Below are positions 16,813-25,255 of a stretch of DNA of 53,332 nt, piece by piece (the stretch's first letter is position 1; each line of letters opens with the position of its first letter). The stretch lies in NCBI GenBank assembly GCA_026400845.1, contig JAPLOH010000327.1, positions 1-53,332 of the forward strand, given 5' to 3'. Made by a program: the position numbers and the translations under genes. The notes under the pieces are model-generated. The model was given only the letters and a program-made list of their open reading frames with translations. It made no database searches and was not told the DNA's origin. The DNA comes from Alphaproteobacteria bacterium (lineage in GTDB: Bacteria > Pseudomonadota > Alphaproteobacteria > Acetobacterales > Acetobacteraceae).

Positions 16813-17502
16813 TCAGTCCGGATCGATCCCCTCGGCCTCCCGCCATTCGCGCAGCAGCACGGCGCGGCGCTTGGGGTAGCGGGCGGCGGTGACCTCCAGT
16901 CCGGCGACGCGATCGGGGCGAAAGTGGCGGAAATCCTGCCGCAGCTCGCACCACGCCACCACCACCTGGGATGTGTCGAAATAGCCGACCGCGAAGGGCC
17001 AGATAACGCGGGCGGTCGGATCGCCGTCGCGGTCGCGATAGGTGATGTGGACCTTGCGCTCGGCCTGGATCGCCTCGCGCAGCGTGGCGAGGATGGTGTC
17101 GGCATCGGCGGGGCGCTGGCTCGGCCCGACCAGCAGCGGGCTGGCCTCCACGTCGCCCTGCCGCTCCGCCGGCATGACGGCGGTGATTTTCGCCAGCGCG
17201 TCCCGTGCCGCCGCGGTGAGGCCGGGATCGCCGTTCGCAATCACCCAGCGCGCGCCCAACGCAAGCGCCTCGCTCTCCTCGCGGCTGAACATCAGTGGCG
17301 GCAGCGTGAACCCCGGCCGCAGCAGGTAGCCGATGCCGGCCTCCCCCTCGATTGCCGCGCCCTGCGCCTGAAGTGCTGCGATATCGCGATAGACGGTGCG
17401 CAGGCTCACGCCCAACGCCTCGGCCAGAACCTGGCCGCGCACCGGCCTGCGATAGCGCCGCAACGCCTGCATCAGCTCAAGCAGGCGACTGGCGCGGGAC
17501 AT
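16813..17502 (-). CDS. YafY-type HTH/WYL transcriptional regulator
   Basis: 229 aa. N-terminal winged helix of the HTH_11 type (SRASRLLELMQALRRYRRPV, then LAEALGVSLRTVYRDIAALQ) followed by a WYL domain from about residue 135 (VHITYRDRDGDPTARVIWPFAVGYF). WYL domains bind small ligands or nucleic acid and tune DNA binding. The effector is unknown. It is transcribed in the same direction as the VOC gene downstream and lies 10 bp after the end of the LLM oxidoreductase gene, so the three may form one unit. Confidence 0.88.
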   Translation of the reverse strand: MSRASRLLELMQALRRYRRPVRGQVLAEALGVSLRTVYRDIAALQAQGAAIEGEAGIGYLLRPGFTLPPLMFSREESEALALGARWVIANGDPGLTAAARDALAKITAVMPAERQGDVEASPLLVGPSQRPADADTILATLREAIQAERKVHITYRDRDGDPTARVIWPFAVGYFDTSQVVVAWCELRQDFRHFRPDRVAGLEVTAARYPKRRAVLLREWREAEGIDPD

Positions 17503-17512
17503 CTCCTACCAG

Positions 17513-18451
17513 TCAGCCAGCCTTGCCGTTGAACATCGCCCCAACCCGAGGCAGCACCTCGGCAATCAACCGCGCGGTCTGCGCCAGGATGTGCGCGCCG
17601 CCGGGGAGCATGGGGCGGAGGATGAATTTCTCGACACCGACGGCGACGAAGGCGCTGACGCAAGCGAGGATGGCGTCGGCGTCGCCGATGGCGAAGGCTC
17701 CCGCAGGGTCGCGCCCCGTGCGTTTGCGGAAGGCGTCCTGGGCCGGGCGCAAGGCGGGGTCGTCGGGGTGGCCGAAGTGAAAGGCCATGCCGGCGCCGTA
17801 GTGGTCATCGTCGATGCGGCGGCCTTCGACGGCGCAGGCCGCCTTGATGGCGGCGACGATGCGGCCGGCCTCTTCCGGCGGTTCGGAGCCGGCGATCCAG
17901 CCGGTGCCGAGGCGGGCGGTGCGCTGGATGGCGGCTTCGGACGAGCCGCCGATCCAGATCGGCAATTCCGCCTGCACCGGGCGGGGCAGGATGGAGGCGC
18001 CGCGGAGTGTGGTGAATTTTCCCGTGAAATCAACGCTCTCCTCGCGCCACAGGCGGCGCATCACCTCCAGCCCCTCATCGGTCCGGCGGCCCCGCGTCCC
18101 TGTATCGAGCCCGAGCGCCTTCCATTCCGGCGACAATGGGCTGCCGATACCGAAGGCGGGCAGCAGGCGGCCACTGGAGAGGAAATCGATCGTCGCGCAT
18201 TGCTTGGCCAGCAGCACCGGGTCGCGAAAGGCGATCGAGACCACGTTCATGCCGAACTTGATGCGCCGTGTCCGCCCCGCCAGCGCCGCCATGGTGGTCA
18301 TGCTTTCGAGGATGGGCGTGCGGCTGATGATGCGGTCGGTCTGCCACAGGCTGTCGACACCGCCCGCCTCGCACATATCCACCCAGCGCCAGAACGCGGC
18401 TGCATCCTCGAAAGGGAAATCCATCAGGCCGAGACCGATCGAGACCGTCAT
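17513..18451 (-). CDS. LLM-class flavin-dependent oxidoreductase
   Basis: 312 aa, bacterial luciferase-like (beta/alpha)8 barrel. The sequence has WRWVDMCEAGGVDSLWQTDR, RTRRIKFGMNVV, the barrel motif FLSSGRLLPAFGIG and the late WIGGSSEAAIQRTARLGTGW typical of the family. Members use FMN or F420 to oxidise small molecules in the cytoplasm. ATG at 18451 has a strong GGGAGGAT site; the 19 extra residues in the track are leader. It is divergent from a second LLM gene across an 83-bp gap. Confidence 0.88.
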   Translation of the reverse strand: MTVSIGLGLMDFPFEDAAAFWRWVDMCEAGGVDSLWQTDRIISRTPILESMTTMAALAGRTRRIKFGMNVVSIAFRDPVLLAKQCATIDFLSSGRLLPAFGIGSPLSPEWKALGLDTGTRGRRTDEGLEVMRRLWREESVDFTGKFTTLRGASILPRPVQAELPIWIGGSSEAAIQRTARLGTGWIAGSEPPEEAGRIVAAIKAACAVEGRRIDDDHYGAGMAFHFGHPDDPALRPAQDAFRKRTGRDPAGAFAIGDADAILACVSAFVAVGVEKFILRPMLPGGAHILAQTARLIAEVLPRVGAMFNGKAG

Positions 18452-18534
18452 ATTTATCCTCCCGCGTTCGCCAAGCTTGGCGCGGCGGCCGGCTCCTGGC
18501 AATGTCATCCCACGAAGTCAAAAGGAGCGAAACG

Positions 18535-19386
18535 ATGCTGATCGGTGCCTCGATGTTTTTCACCGACTATTCGATGTCCCCCGCCGCGCTGGCACGCGCG
18601 ATGGAGGAGCGCGGGTTCGAATCCGTGTGGGCGCCGGAGCACTCGCACATCCCGCTGACCCGCAAGAGCCAGTGGGGCGGCGGCGGCGAGTTGCCCAAGC
18701 GCTACTATGACGCGATGGACCCCTTCGTGACCCTCACCGCGGCGGCGGCGGCGACCACGACGCTGAAGATCGGCACCGGCGTCTGCCTGGTCAACCAGCG
18801 CGACCCGATCCAGACCGCCAAGCTGGTCGCCTCGATCGACCAGTTGTCGGCCGGGCGGTTCCTGTTCGGCATCGGTGTCGGCTGGAACGAAGACGAGATG
18901 AACAACCACGGCACCGATTTCGCCACCCGCGCCAAGCTGACGCGCGAGCGGATCGAGGCGATGAAGGAAATCTGGACCAAGTCCAAGGCCGAGTACCACG
19001 GCGAGTTCGTCAATTTCGACCCGATGATGGCCTGGCCGAAGCCGGTGCAGAAGCCGTATCCGCCGGTCATCATGGGTGGCGCCTATCCGCAGGGGGCGCG
19101 GCGCGCGTTGCGCTACGGCAATGGCTGGATCCCCATCGCCGGGCGTGCGGGGCTCGACATGGCCGACGTGATGGGCAAGTTCCGCCAAATGGCGGCGGAG
19201 ATGGAGCGCGACCCCGCGGAAGTGCCGATCTCGCTATTCGGCGCGACCGAGGACGTCGACACGCTGAAGCGCAATCGCGATCTCGGGGTGGTGCGGACCA
19301 CGGTTTCGCTGGATTCGGAAGGGCCCGACAAGATCCTTCCGATCCTCGACCGCTGGGCAGCGATCATCCGCCAGCTCGCGGGGTAA
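18535..19386 (+). CDS. LLM-class oxidoreductase, probable F420-dependent type
   Basis: 283 aa. It opens MLIGASMFFTDYSMSPAALARAMEERGFESVWAPEH and contains the family signatures IDQLSAGRFLFGIGVGWNEDEM and PPVIMGGAYPQGARRALRYGNGWIP. These match the probable F420-dependent LLM subgroup, although cofactor choice (FMN or F420) cannot be proved from sequence. AAAAGGAG stands seven bases before ATG 18535; the ORF-track start at 18502 lies upstream of that site. It is divergent from the LLM gene on the other strand, and its stop is 3 bp from that of the convergent GAF gene. Confidence 0.88.
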   Translation: MLIGASMFFTDYSMSPAALARAMEERGFESVWAPEHSHIPLTRKSQWGGGGELPKRYYDAMDPFVTLTAAAAATTTLKIGTGVCLVNQRDPIQTAKLVASIDQLSAGRFLFGIGVGWNEDEMNNHGTDFATRAKLTRERIEAMKEIWTKSKAEYHGEFVNFDPMMAWPKPVQKPYPPVIMGGAYPQGARRALRYGNGWIPIAGRAGLDMADVMGKFRQMAAEMERDPAEVPISLFGATEDVDTLKRNRDLGVVRTTVSLDSEGPDKILPILDRWAAIIRQLAG

Positions 19387-19389
19387 GCC

Positions 19390-19872
19390 TCACCAGGCGG
19401 CGATGATGTCCTTCACGGCAGGCACCGCCAACGCGGCGAAGGCCTGCAAAGTGGGGACATCCGCCGCGCCGTACCAGTGGGCGTCGTGCAGCAGGTTCAT
19501 CATGCCGATGGTGGTGCCGCCCCAGCGGATCGGTACGTTGACGCAGCTTTCGCAGCCGAGCGAGCGGATCAGCGCGTGATCGAAGAACACCGCCTTGATC
19601 TCCTCGTAGTCGTTGAGGAAGCGGCATTCGCCCTCCATCAGGCGGGCTTGCAGCTGGGCGGTGATGGGCTTGCTGCCGCCGACGAGATAGGCGTCGGGCA
19701 TGTTGGAGTAGTAGCGCTGGTTCTCGCCGCGGTCCCAGTTGAGCACCAGAACGGTGAACAGCTTGTGGCCGATGGTGGCTTTCGTCGCGGCATCAAGGGC
19801 GGCGAGCCGGGTGGCGGTGGTGTCGGCCAGGCTGGCGGCGATGAAATGGGGCGTGGAATCGGGGCGGGTCAT
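19390..19872 (-). CDS. GAF domain-containing protein
   Basis: 160 aa consisting of one GAF-like domain: FTVLVLNWDRGENQRYYSN in the first half and SCVNVPIRWGGTTIGMMNLLH with a C-terminal helix (VPTLQAFAALAVPAVKDII) in the second. GAF domains bind cyclic nucleotides, haem or other small ligands; there is no output domain here, so it may act alone or with a partner. AGGAGAT lies six bases ahead of ATG 19872, so the longer ORF start at 19902 was not used. It lies just downstream of the DUF1289 and flavoprotein genes on the same strand (16-bp gap), likely in one operon. Confidence 0.82.
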   Translation of the reverse strand: MTRPDSTPHFIAASLADTTATRLAALDAATKATIGHKLFTVLVLNWDRGENQRYYSNMPDAYLVGGSKPITAQLQARLMEGECRFLNDYEEIKAVFFDHALIRSLGCESCVNVPIRWGGTTIGMMNLLHDAHWYGAADVPTLQAFAALAVPAVKDIIAAW

Positions 19873-19888
19873 GTGGATCTCCTGGGGG

Positions 19889-20077
19889 TTAGGCGCGGAC
19901 ATGCCGCGACGTCATGGTACGCAGGCGCTCCGCAAGCCCATCCATGATGGCGCGGCGCGCGTCCGAGGTGAGGCGGGACCAGGCAGCGATCTCCGACCCG
20001 CTGCGGCCGCAGCCGATGCACAGGCCGGTCACGCGGTCGAGCACGCAGGTTTTGATGCAGGGGCTCTCGATGGTCAC
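19889..20077 (-). CDS. DUF1289 family protein
   Basis: 62 aa, too short for its own line in the ORF track. It is the true frame at the end of the long shadow ORF 19889-21076. The sequence reads IESPCIKTCVLDRVTGLCIGCGRS, with the CxxxC and CxxCGR cysteine pattern of DUF1289, then the helical tail SEIAAWSRLTSDARRAIM. The four cysteines suggest a metal or Fe-S site. GTG start overlaps the stop of the upstream flavoprotein gene as GTGA, so it is translationally coupled. Function unknown. Confidence 0.85.
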   Translation of the reverse strand: MTIESPCIKTCVLDRVTGLCIGCGRSGSEIAAWSRLTSDARRAIMDGLAERLRTMTSRHVRA

Positions 20078-22488
20078 GCGCGCAGGCGCCCGCCGTTGGG
20101 GTCGTGTAGTGGGCGGGCGGTGATGGTGGCGCGGCATTCGGTGCCGAGAACGTCGATGAGGAACTCCCCGCCATCGGCCGCGAGTTCGGCGGGGACATAT
20201 CCCATGGCGATCGACTTGCCGACCGCGTGGCCCCAGCCGCCGGAGGTGACGTGGCCGACCGGCTTGCCGTCTTGCAGGATCACCTCGTAGCCGACGACGT
20301 CGGCATGCGGGGCATCGACCACGAAGGCGCAGAATTTGCGCGTCGGCCCAGCGGCGCGCTCGGCCAGCACCGCATCGCGGCCGATGAAATCGGGCTTGGC
20401 GAAGTCGATGAACACATCGAGCCCGGTTTCGGCGGGGGTGTAGTCGGGTCGGAAATCCTTGTTGAAGGAGCCGTAGTTCTTCTCGAGCCGGAGCGAGGAA
20501 ATCGCCCGACCGCCGTAATGCTTGAGGCCGAGCCCCTCGCCGGCGGCGAGCAGGTCCTCGTAGAGTTGGCTGAGATAGTCGGGCGTTACCCAGATCTCGT
20601 AGCCCAATTCGCCGGTGAAGCCGCAGCGCTGCACGATGGCCGGCGACAGGCCGACCGCCATTTCGCGCACCGCGAAGAACTTGAACCCAGAGTTGGACAC
20701 GTCGCCATCGGCCAGCCGTTCCAGCAGGGCGCGGGAATTCGGCCCCGAGATGGCGAAGCCGGCCAGCGTCGAGCACACCGAACGCACCTGCGCGGTGGCC
20801 GGCGGGTTCTGCGCCTTCAGCCAGCGCAGATGGAACGCCTCGGCGAACCCGGAGCCGACGATGAGGTAGCGCTCCTCGCTGAGGCAGGCGATCGAAAGAT
20901 CGCCCATGATCCGCCCGCGCGGATTGAGCATCGGCGCGATCGCCATGCGGCCCGGCTTCGGAATTTTGCAGGCGAACGCATGATCGAGCCAGGCGCGGCT
21001 GCCCAGGCCGGTGACTTCGTACTTGCCGTAATTGGAGGTCTCGTAAAGGCCGACGGCAGTGCGCACCGCGAGGCACTCGGCCTTCACGTGCTCGAACGCG
21101 TTCGAGCGCCGATAGGTCGGCGTCTCAACCGGCTCGACGCCCGGGGGCGCGAACCACAGCGCGTTCTCCAGCCCGAAATTGGCGCCGAACACCGCGCCCG
21201 CCGCCTTCAGCCGGTCGTAGACGGCGGTGCGGCGATAGGGCCGGGCGGCCGGCATTTCCTCGTTGGGATAGGCGAGGCGGAAGCGGCGGCGGTAGTTCTC
21301 CTCCACCTTGATGTGGGTGTATTTCCGCGTCGCGAACACCCCGTAGCGGGCGCTGTCCATCGCCAGCACGTCCTGCCCGGGGTCGCTCTCGGTCATCCAA
21401 CGCGACAACACGAGGCCGATGCCGCCGCCCTGGCTGAACCCGGCCATGACAGCGCAGGCGAGCCAGAAATTCGGCAGCCCCGCGACCGGGCCGACCAACG
21501 GATTGCCGTCCGGCGAGAAGGTGAACGGCCCGTTCACCACCTTCTTGATCCCCACGCGGCCCACGGCAGGGAAGTGGCGGAAGCCGCGCTCCAGCTCCGG
21601 GGCGATGCGCTCGAGATTATCGGGCAGCAACTGGCTATGGAAATCATCGGGCGTGTGATCGGGCGACCACACCCGCGTGTCCTGCTCGTAGGTGCCGAGC
21701 AACACGCCCTGGCCCTCCTGGCGGAGGTAAATCTCGCCGGTGAAATCGGTGGTGTTGATGATCTCGCGCTCCTGTCCCGCGAGTTCCGGCACCGGTTCGG
21801 TTACGATGTAGTGATGCTCCATCGCCAGCACCGGCAGATCGAGCCCGACGAGGCGCCCCACTTCGCGCGCCCACAGCCCGCCGGCGTTGACCACGTGCTC
21901 GGCGTGGATGGTGCCCTTGTCGGTCACCACATCCCATGTCGAGTCGGGGCGCTGGTTCAGCGCGATGACACGGGTGAAGCGGTTGATTTCGGCCCCCATA
22001 TTGCGCGACGCGGTGGCATAGGCCTGGGTGACCATCCAGGGATCGACATGCCCGCCATCCTCGCGCCACAGCGCCGCCTTGAAGAACTCCTCGGCGATCA
22101 GCACGTTGCGCTTCTTGGCCTCGGCGACCGAGATCAGCTCGGTCTGCATGCCGAGATAGCGGGCGCGGGAGTGGATCAGCTTGAGGAAATCCATCTGCCC
22201 GTCGGAGGAAGCGAGGTAGATGCCGCCGTTGTGGTGGATGCCGCAGGAGAGCCCGGTGACGGCCTCCAACTCGCGGTAGAGATCGAAGGTGTATTTCTGC
22301 AGGCGCGAGACGTTGGCGTCCGAATTCAGCGTCGTCACGCCCCCGGCCGCATGCCAGGTGGAGCCCGAGGTCAGCTCGTTCTTGTCGAGCAGCACGAGAT
22401 CGGTCCAACCGGCCTTGGCCAGGTGATACAGCACGGAGCAGCCGACGACGCCCCCCCCGATGATGACCGCGCGCGCCTGCGTTTTCAT
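20074..22488 (-). CDS. FAD-dependent dimethylglycine/sarcosine dehydrogenase-like protein
   Basis: 804 aa. Domain order: FAD-binding DAO domain (Rossmann motif VIIGGGVVGCSVLYHLAKAG, about 9-28), FAO_M spacer, then glycine-cleavage T-type folate domain (GCV_T and its C-terminal barrel). The segment SGSTWHAAGG carries the histidine (H46) that in dimethylglycine and sarcosine dehydrogenases bonds covalently to FAD. The expected reaction is oxidative N-demethylation with transfer of the one-carbon unit to tetrahydrofolate; the exact amine is not determined. AGGAA lies seven bases before ATG 22488. The DUF1289 gene overlaps its end and the GAF gene follows. Confidence 0.9.
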   Translation of the reverse strand: MKTQARAVIIGGGVVGCSVLYHLAKAGWTDLVLLDKNELTSGSTWHAAGGVTTLNSDANVSRLQKYTFDLYRELEAVTGLSCGIHHNGGIYLASSDGQMDFLKLIHSRARYLGMQTELISVAEAKKRNVLIAEEFFKAALWREDGGHVDPWMVTQAYATASRNMGAEINRFTRVIALNQRPDSTWDVVTDKGTIHAEHVVNAGGLWAREVGRLVGLDLPVLAMEHHYIVTEPVPELAGQEREIINTTDFTGEIYLRQEGQGVLLGTYEQDTRVWSPDHTPDDFHSQLLPDNLERIAPELERGFRHFPAVGRVGIKKVVNGPFTFSPDGNPLVGPVAGLPNFWLACAVMAGFSQGGGIGLVLSRWMTESDPGQDVLAMDSARYGVFATRKYTHIKVEENYRRRFRLAYPNEEMPAARPYRRTAVYDRLKAAGAVFGANFGLENALWFAPPGVEPVETPTYRRSNAFEHVKAECLAVRTAVGLYETSNYGKYEVTGLGSRAWLDHAFACKIPKPGRMAIAPMLNPRGRIMGDLSIACLSEERYLIVGSGFAEAFHLRWLKAQNPPATAQVRSVCSTLAGFAISGPNSRALLERLADGDVSNSGFKFFAVREMAVGLSPAIVQRCGFTGELGYEIWVTPDYLSQLYEDLLAAGEGLGLKHYGGRAISSLRLEKNYGSFNKDFRPDYTPAETGLDVFIDFAKPDFIGRDAVLAERAAGPTRKFCAFVVDAPHADVVGYEVILQDGKPVGHVTSGGWGHAVGKSIAMGYVPAELAADGGEFLIDVLGTECRATITARPLHDPNGGRLRA

Positions 22489-22598
22489 GCCGTGTTCCTG
22501 CTTGCCATGCCTATGCCACGGGATAGCGCAGTTCCGCCGCCGCTTCAAAACCTGCGCGCCATGCCCCATGGTGGCGCCTTGAAATTCGGAGTCCCCCC

Positions 22599-24107
22599 AT
22601 GTCCCTGCGCATCGCCGTCGGCGGCTTCATGCACGAGAGCCATTCCTTCGCCCCGCGCCCGACGCGCTATGCCGATTTCCTCCGCCCCGGCGGCTTCCCG
22701 CCGCTGGTGCGCGGCCAGGCGTTGTTCGACGGCGTGCGCGGCACCTCGGTGCCGATCGCCGGGGCCGTCGAAGTCGGCGAGGCCCGTGGCGCCAAGCTGG
22801 TGCCACTCGCCTGGGCCTTCGCCAGCCCCGCCGGTCCGGTGGAGGATGAAGCCTTCGAGCGCATCGCCGCCCTGATCTGCGCCGAACTCTCCGCCGCCCT
22901 CGATGCCGGCCCGCTCGACGGCATCTACCTCGATCTCCACGGCGCCGGCGTGGCGGTCAGCTTCCCGGACATGGAGGGCGAGCTCCTGCGCCGGGTCCGC
23001 GCCATCGCCGGCAACCTGCCGCTCACCATCAGCCTTGATCCCCACTGCAATCTCACCCGGGCGATGGTGGATCTGGTCGACGTGCTGGTGCCCTTCCGCA
23101 CCTACCCCCATATCGACATGCGCGCCGCCGGCGCCCAGGCGATGGAGCTGCTGCTCGCACGCATCGCCCGCGGCACGCCCTGGGCGCGGGCCTTCCGGCA
23201 GATCGACTTCTTCCTGCCGCTCACCACCCAATGCACCATGGTCCCCCCCATGCTGCCGGTGATGGACGAACGGGCAGCACTGGCCGAGCGCAGCCAGGCC
23301 GCCGAAATCGGCTTCTGCTTCGGCTTCCCCTACGCCGATTTCGCCGATTGCGGCCCGGCCTTCGCCGTCTACGCCGACTCCCAGGAACAGGCGGACGTCA
23401 CCGCCGACGCCTTCCTCTCCTACATCAACGCCCGCGAGGCGAGCTTCCTGCTCAACGTCATCCCCGCCGAGGCCGCGGTGCGCGAGGCGATGGAACTCGC
23501 CAAATCCGCCACCAAACCGGTGGTGATCGCCGACACCCAGGACAATCCCGGCGGCGGCGGCCATGGTGACACCACCGGCCTGCTCGCCGAATTCATCCGC
23601 CAGGGCGCCGAAGGGGTGGCGATGGCCCTGATCAATGACGCCGAAAGTGCGGACGCCTGCCACCGCGCCGGCATCGGCGCCCGGGTGCCCCTCATGCTCG
23701 GCGGCAAATCCGACAACGCCCCCCTGCAACTCACCGCTACCGTGCTGAAACTCACCAACGGCAAATTCACCCGCACCGGCCCGATGGCCGAGGGCAACCC
23801 GGCCGATCTCGGCCCCACCGCCCTGGTCGAGGTCGCACCCGGCATCCGCGTCATCGTCTGCTCCCGCAAAATGCAGCCGCATGACCGCTCGGTGTTCCGC
23901 CATGTCGGCATCGAGCCGTCGGATTGCCGGATTCTCGCGGTGAAATCCTCCGTGCATTTCCGCGCCGACTACCAGCCCATCGCCTCCGCGGTGATCGTCG
24001 CCGCGGCCCCCGGCCCGGTGGTGGCCGACAGCTCGGCCCTGCCGTTCCGCCATCTCCGCAAGGGCATGCGGCTGCGGCCGATGGATAATCGAAGCTTTCC
24101 CGGCTGA
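22599..24107 (+). CDS. M81 family metallopeptidase (MlrC-like)
   Basis: 502 aa, full length for the microcystinase C family. It opens with RIAVGGFMHESHSFAP, the usual HE-containing start, then has GIYLDLHGAGVA and ISLDPHCNLTRAMVD, where D/H residues of DLHGA and DPHCN are expected zinc ligands. The MlrC C-terminal domain follows (VVIADTQDNPGGGGHGDTTG). Most members are not toxin-degrading; they are linked with import operons for small peptides or amides. GGAG lies eight bases before ATG. The reductase at 24141 follows after 33 bp. Confidence 0.9.
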   Translation: MSLRIAVGGFMHESHSFAPRPTRYADFLRPGGFPPLVRGQALFDGVRGTSVPIAGAVEVGEARGAKLVPLAWAFASPAGPVEDEAFERIAALICAELSAALDAGPLDGIYLDLHGAGVAVSFPDMEGELLRRVRAIAGNLPLTISLDPHCNLTRAMVDLVDVLVPFRTYPHIDMRAAGAQAMELLLARIARGTPWARAFRQIDFFLPLTTQCTMVPPMLPVMDERAALAERSQAAEIGFCFGFPYADFADCGPAFAVYADSQEQADVTADAFLSYINAREASFLLNVIPAEAAVREAMELAKSATKPVVIADTQDNPGGGGHGDTTGLLAEFIRQGAEGVAMALINDAESADACHRAGIGARVPLMLGGKSDNAPLQLTATVLKLTNGKFTRTGPMAEGNPADLGPTALVEVAPGIRVIVCSRKMQPHDRSVFRHVGIEPSDCRILAVKSSVHFRADYQPIASAVIVAAAPGPVVADSSALPFRHLRKGMRLRPMDNRSFPG

Positions 24108-24140
24108 CCCCAGCCCCCATAAAATCAGGAGCGAAACACC

Positions 24141-25028
24141 ATGAAAATCGGCTTCATCGGCGTCGGCAACATGGGCGGCCCCATGTGCCGCAACATCATC
24201 AAAAACACCAACCACGACGTGGTGGTGTTTGACCTCAATCGCGCCGCCATGGCCGCCTGCGAAGGCGCCCGCGCCGGCGCCTCGGTGGCCGAGGTCGCCG
24301 CCGAATGTGACGTGGTGATTACCTCGCTGCCCATGCCGGCGATCGTCGAAGCCGTCGTTCTCGGCGAAGCCGGCGTCGCCGCCAACATGCGCCCCGGCAC
24401 GACCTTCATCGACCTCTCGACCAACGCCCCCTCCACCGCCCAAAAACTCAACGCGGCCCTGGCCGCGCGCGGCGTCACGATGCTGGAAGCCCCGGTCTCC
24501 GGCGGCGTTCCCCGCGCGGTCGACGGCTCCATCACCATCATGGTCGGCGGCGAGGACAGCGTGTTCGAGGCCCAACGCCCGCTGCTCGCCTCCTTCAGCG
24601 GTGCGGTGGTCCATGTCGGCGCCATCGGCATGGGCTCCACGGCCAAGCTCATCAACAACATGCTCGCCTTCGCCAACATGGCGACCGCCTCCGAAGGCAT
24701 CATGATGGGCCTCGCCGCCGGGATTGATCTCGACAAGCTCGCCGAGGTGGTGAAAGGCAGCTCCGGCGCCTCCTCCGCCTTCATCGGCCTCTGCGCCCGC
24801 GCCCTCTCCGGCCACCGCCAGGCCGCCTTCGCGCTCGATCTTGCCCACAAGGACCTCCGCCTGGCCCAGCAACTCGCCGACGAGGTGGGCGTCCCGAGCC
24901 CGATGGGGTCGGCGACCCTGAACCTGCTGCGTATGGCCCGTGGAATGGGGCTCGGGCCGTCGGACGTGTCGGCGATGATCGGGGTGTATGAGTCCGCGCT
25001 GGGGAAGGTGGCGAAGCTCGGGGGGTGA
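24141..25028 (+). CDS. NAD(P)-dependent oxidoreductase, 3-hydroxyisobutyrate dehydrogenase family
   Basis: 295 aa. N-terminal Rossmann motif GFIGVGNMGGPM (4-15), substrate motif DLSTNAPSTAQ, glycine-rich LEAPVSGGVPRA, and the catalytic lysine region GSTAKLINNM (K169), followed by an all-helical C-terminal domain. The family oxidises beta-hydroxy acids such as 3-hydroxyisobutyrate or reduces tartronate semialdehyde. The start has AGGAG nine bases upstream. Coupling with the M81 gene suggests the two act in one catabolic route, but the substrate is unknown. Confidence 0.9.
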   Translation: MKIGFIGVGNMGGPMCRNIIKNTNHDVVVFDLNRAAMAACEGARAGASVAEVAAECDVVITSLPMPAIVEAVVLGEAGVAANMRPGTTFIDLSTNAPSTAQKLNAALAARGVTMLEAPVSGGVPRAVDGSITIMVGGEDSVFEAQRPLLASFSGAVVHVGAIGMGSTAKLINNMLAFANMATASEGIMMGLAAGIDLDKLAEVVKGSSGASSAFIGLCARALSGHRQAAFALDLAHKDLRLAQQLADEVGVPSPMGSATLNLLRMARGMGLGPSDVSAMIGVYESALGKVAKLGG

Positions 25029-25255
25029 TGTGGCATCTCCGTTTCATGCCGACCTCGCCAATCGAACCAACCGACCCGGCCTTGATGCGGTTGTTCGGCA
25101 TGTGCGGGCCGAAAAATCGGCATGGTTGCGTTCGGCGTGGTTTCCGGCGAAGATGGGTGGTTGCAGTGAACGCGCACACCGTGCGCCGTGCGACTCGATT
25201 GGCAAGAGGCGGAGCAGCAGGCGTGCGGTGGGGCGATTGCACAGTTTTGGCTCGG

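Noticed and set aside
20227-22875. 882-aa plus-strand ORF
   Set aside because: Antisense shadow of the dimethylglycine dehydrogenase-like gene; composition rich in Arg, Gly and His and no family motif.
22545-24872. 775-aa minus-strand ORF
   Set aside because: Shadow of the M81 and reductase genes, whose plus-strand frames have clear domains and ribosome sites.
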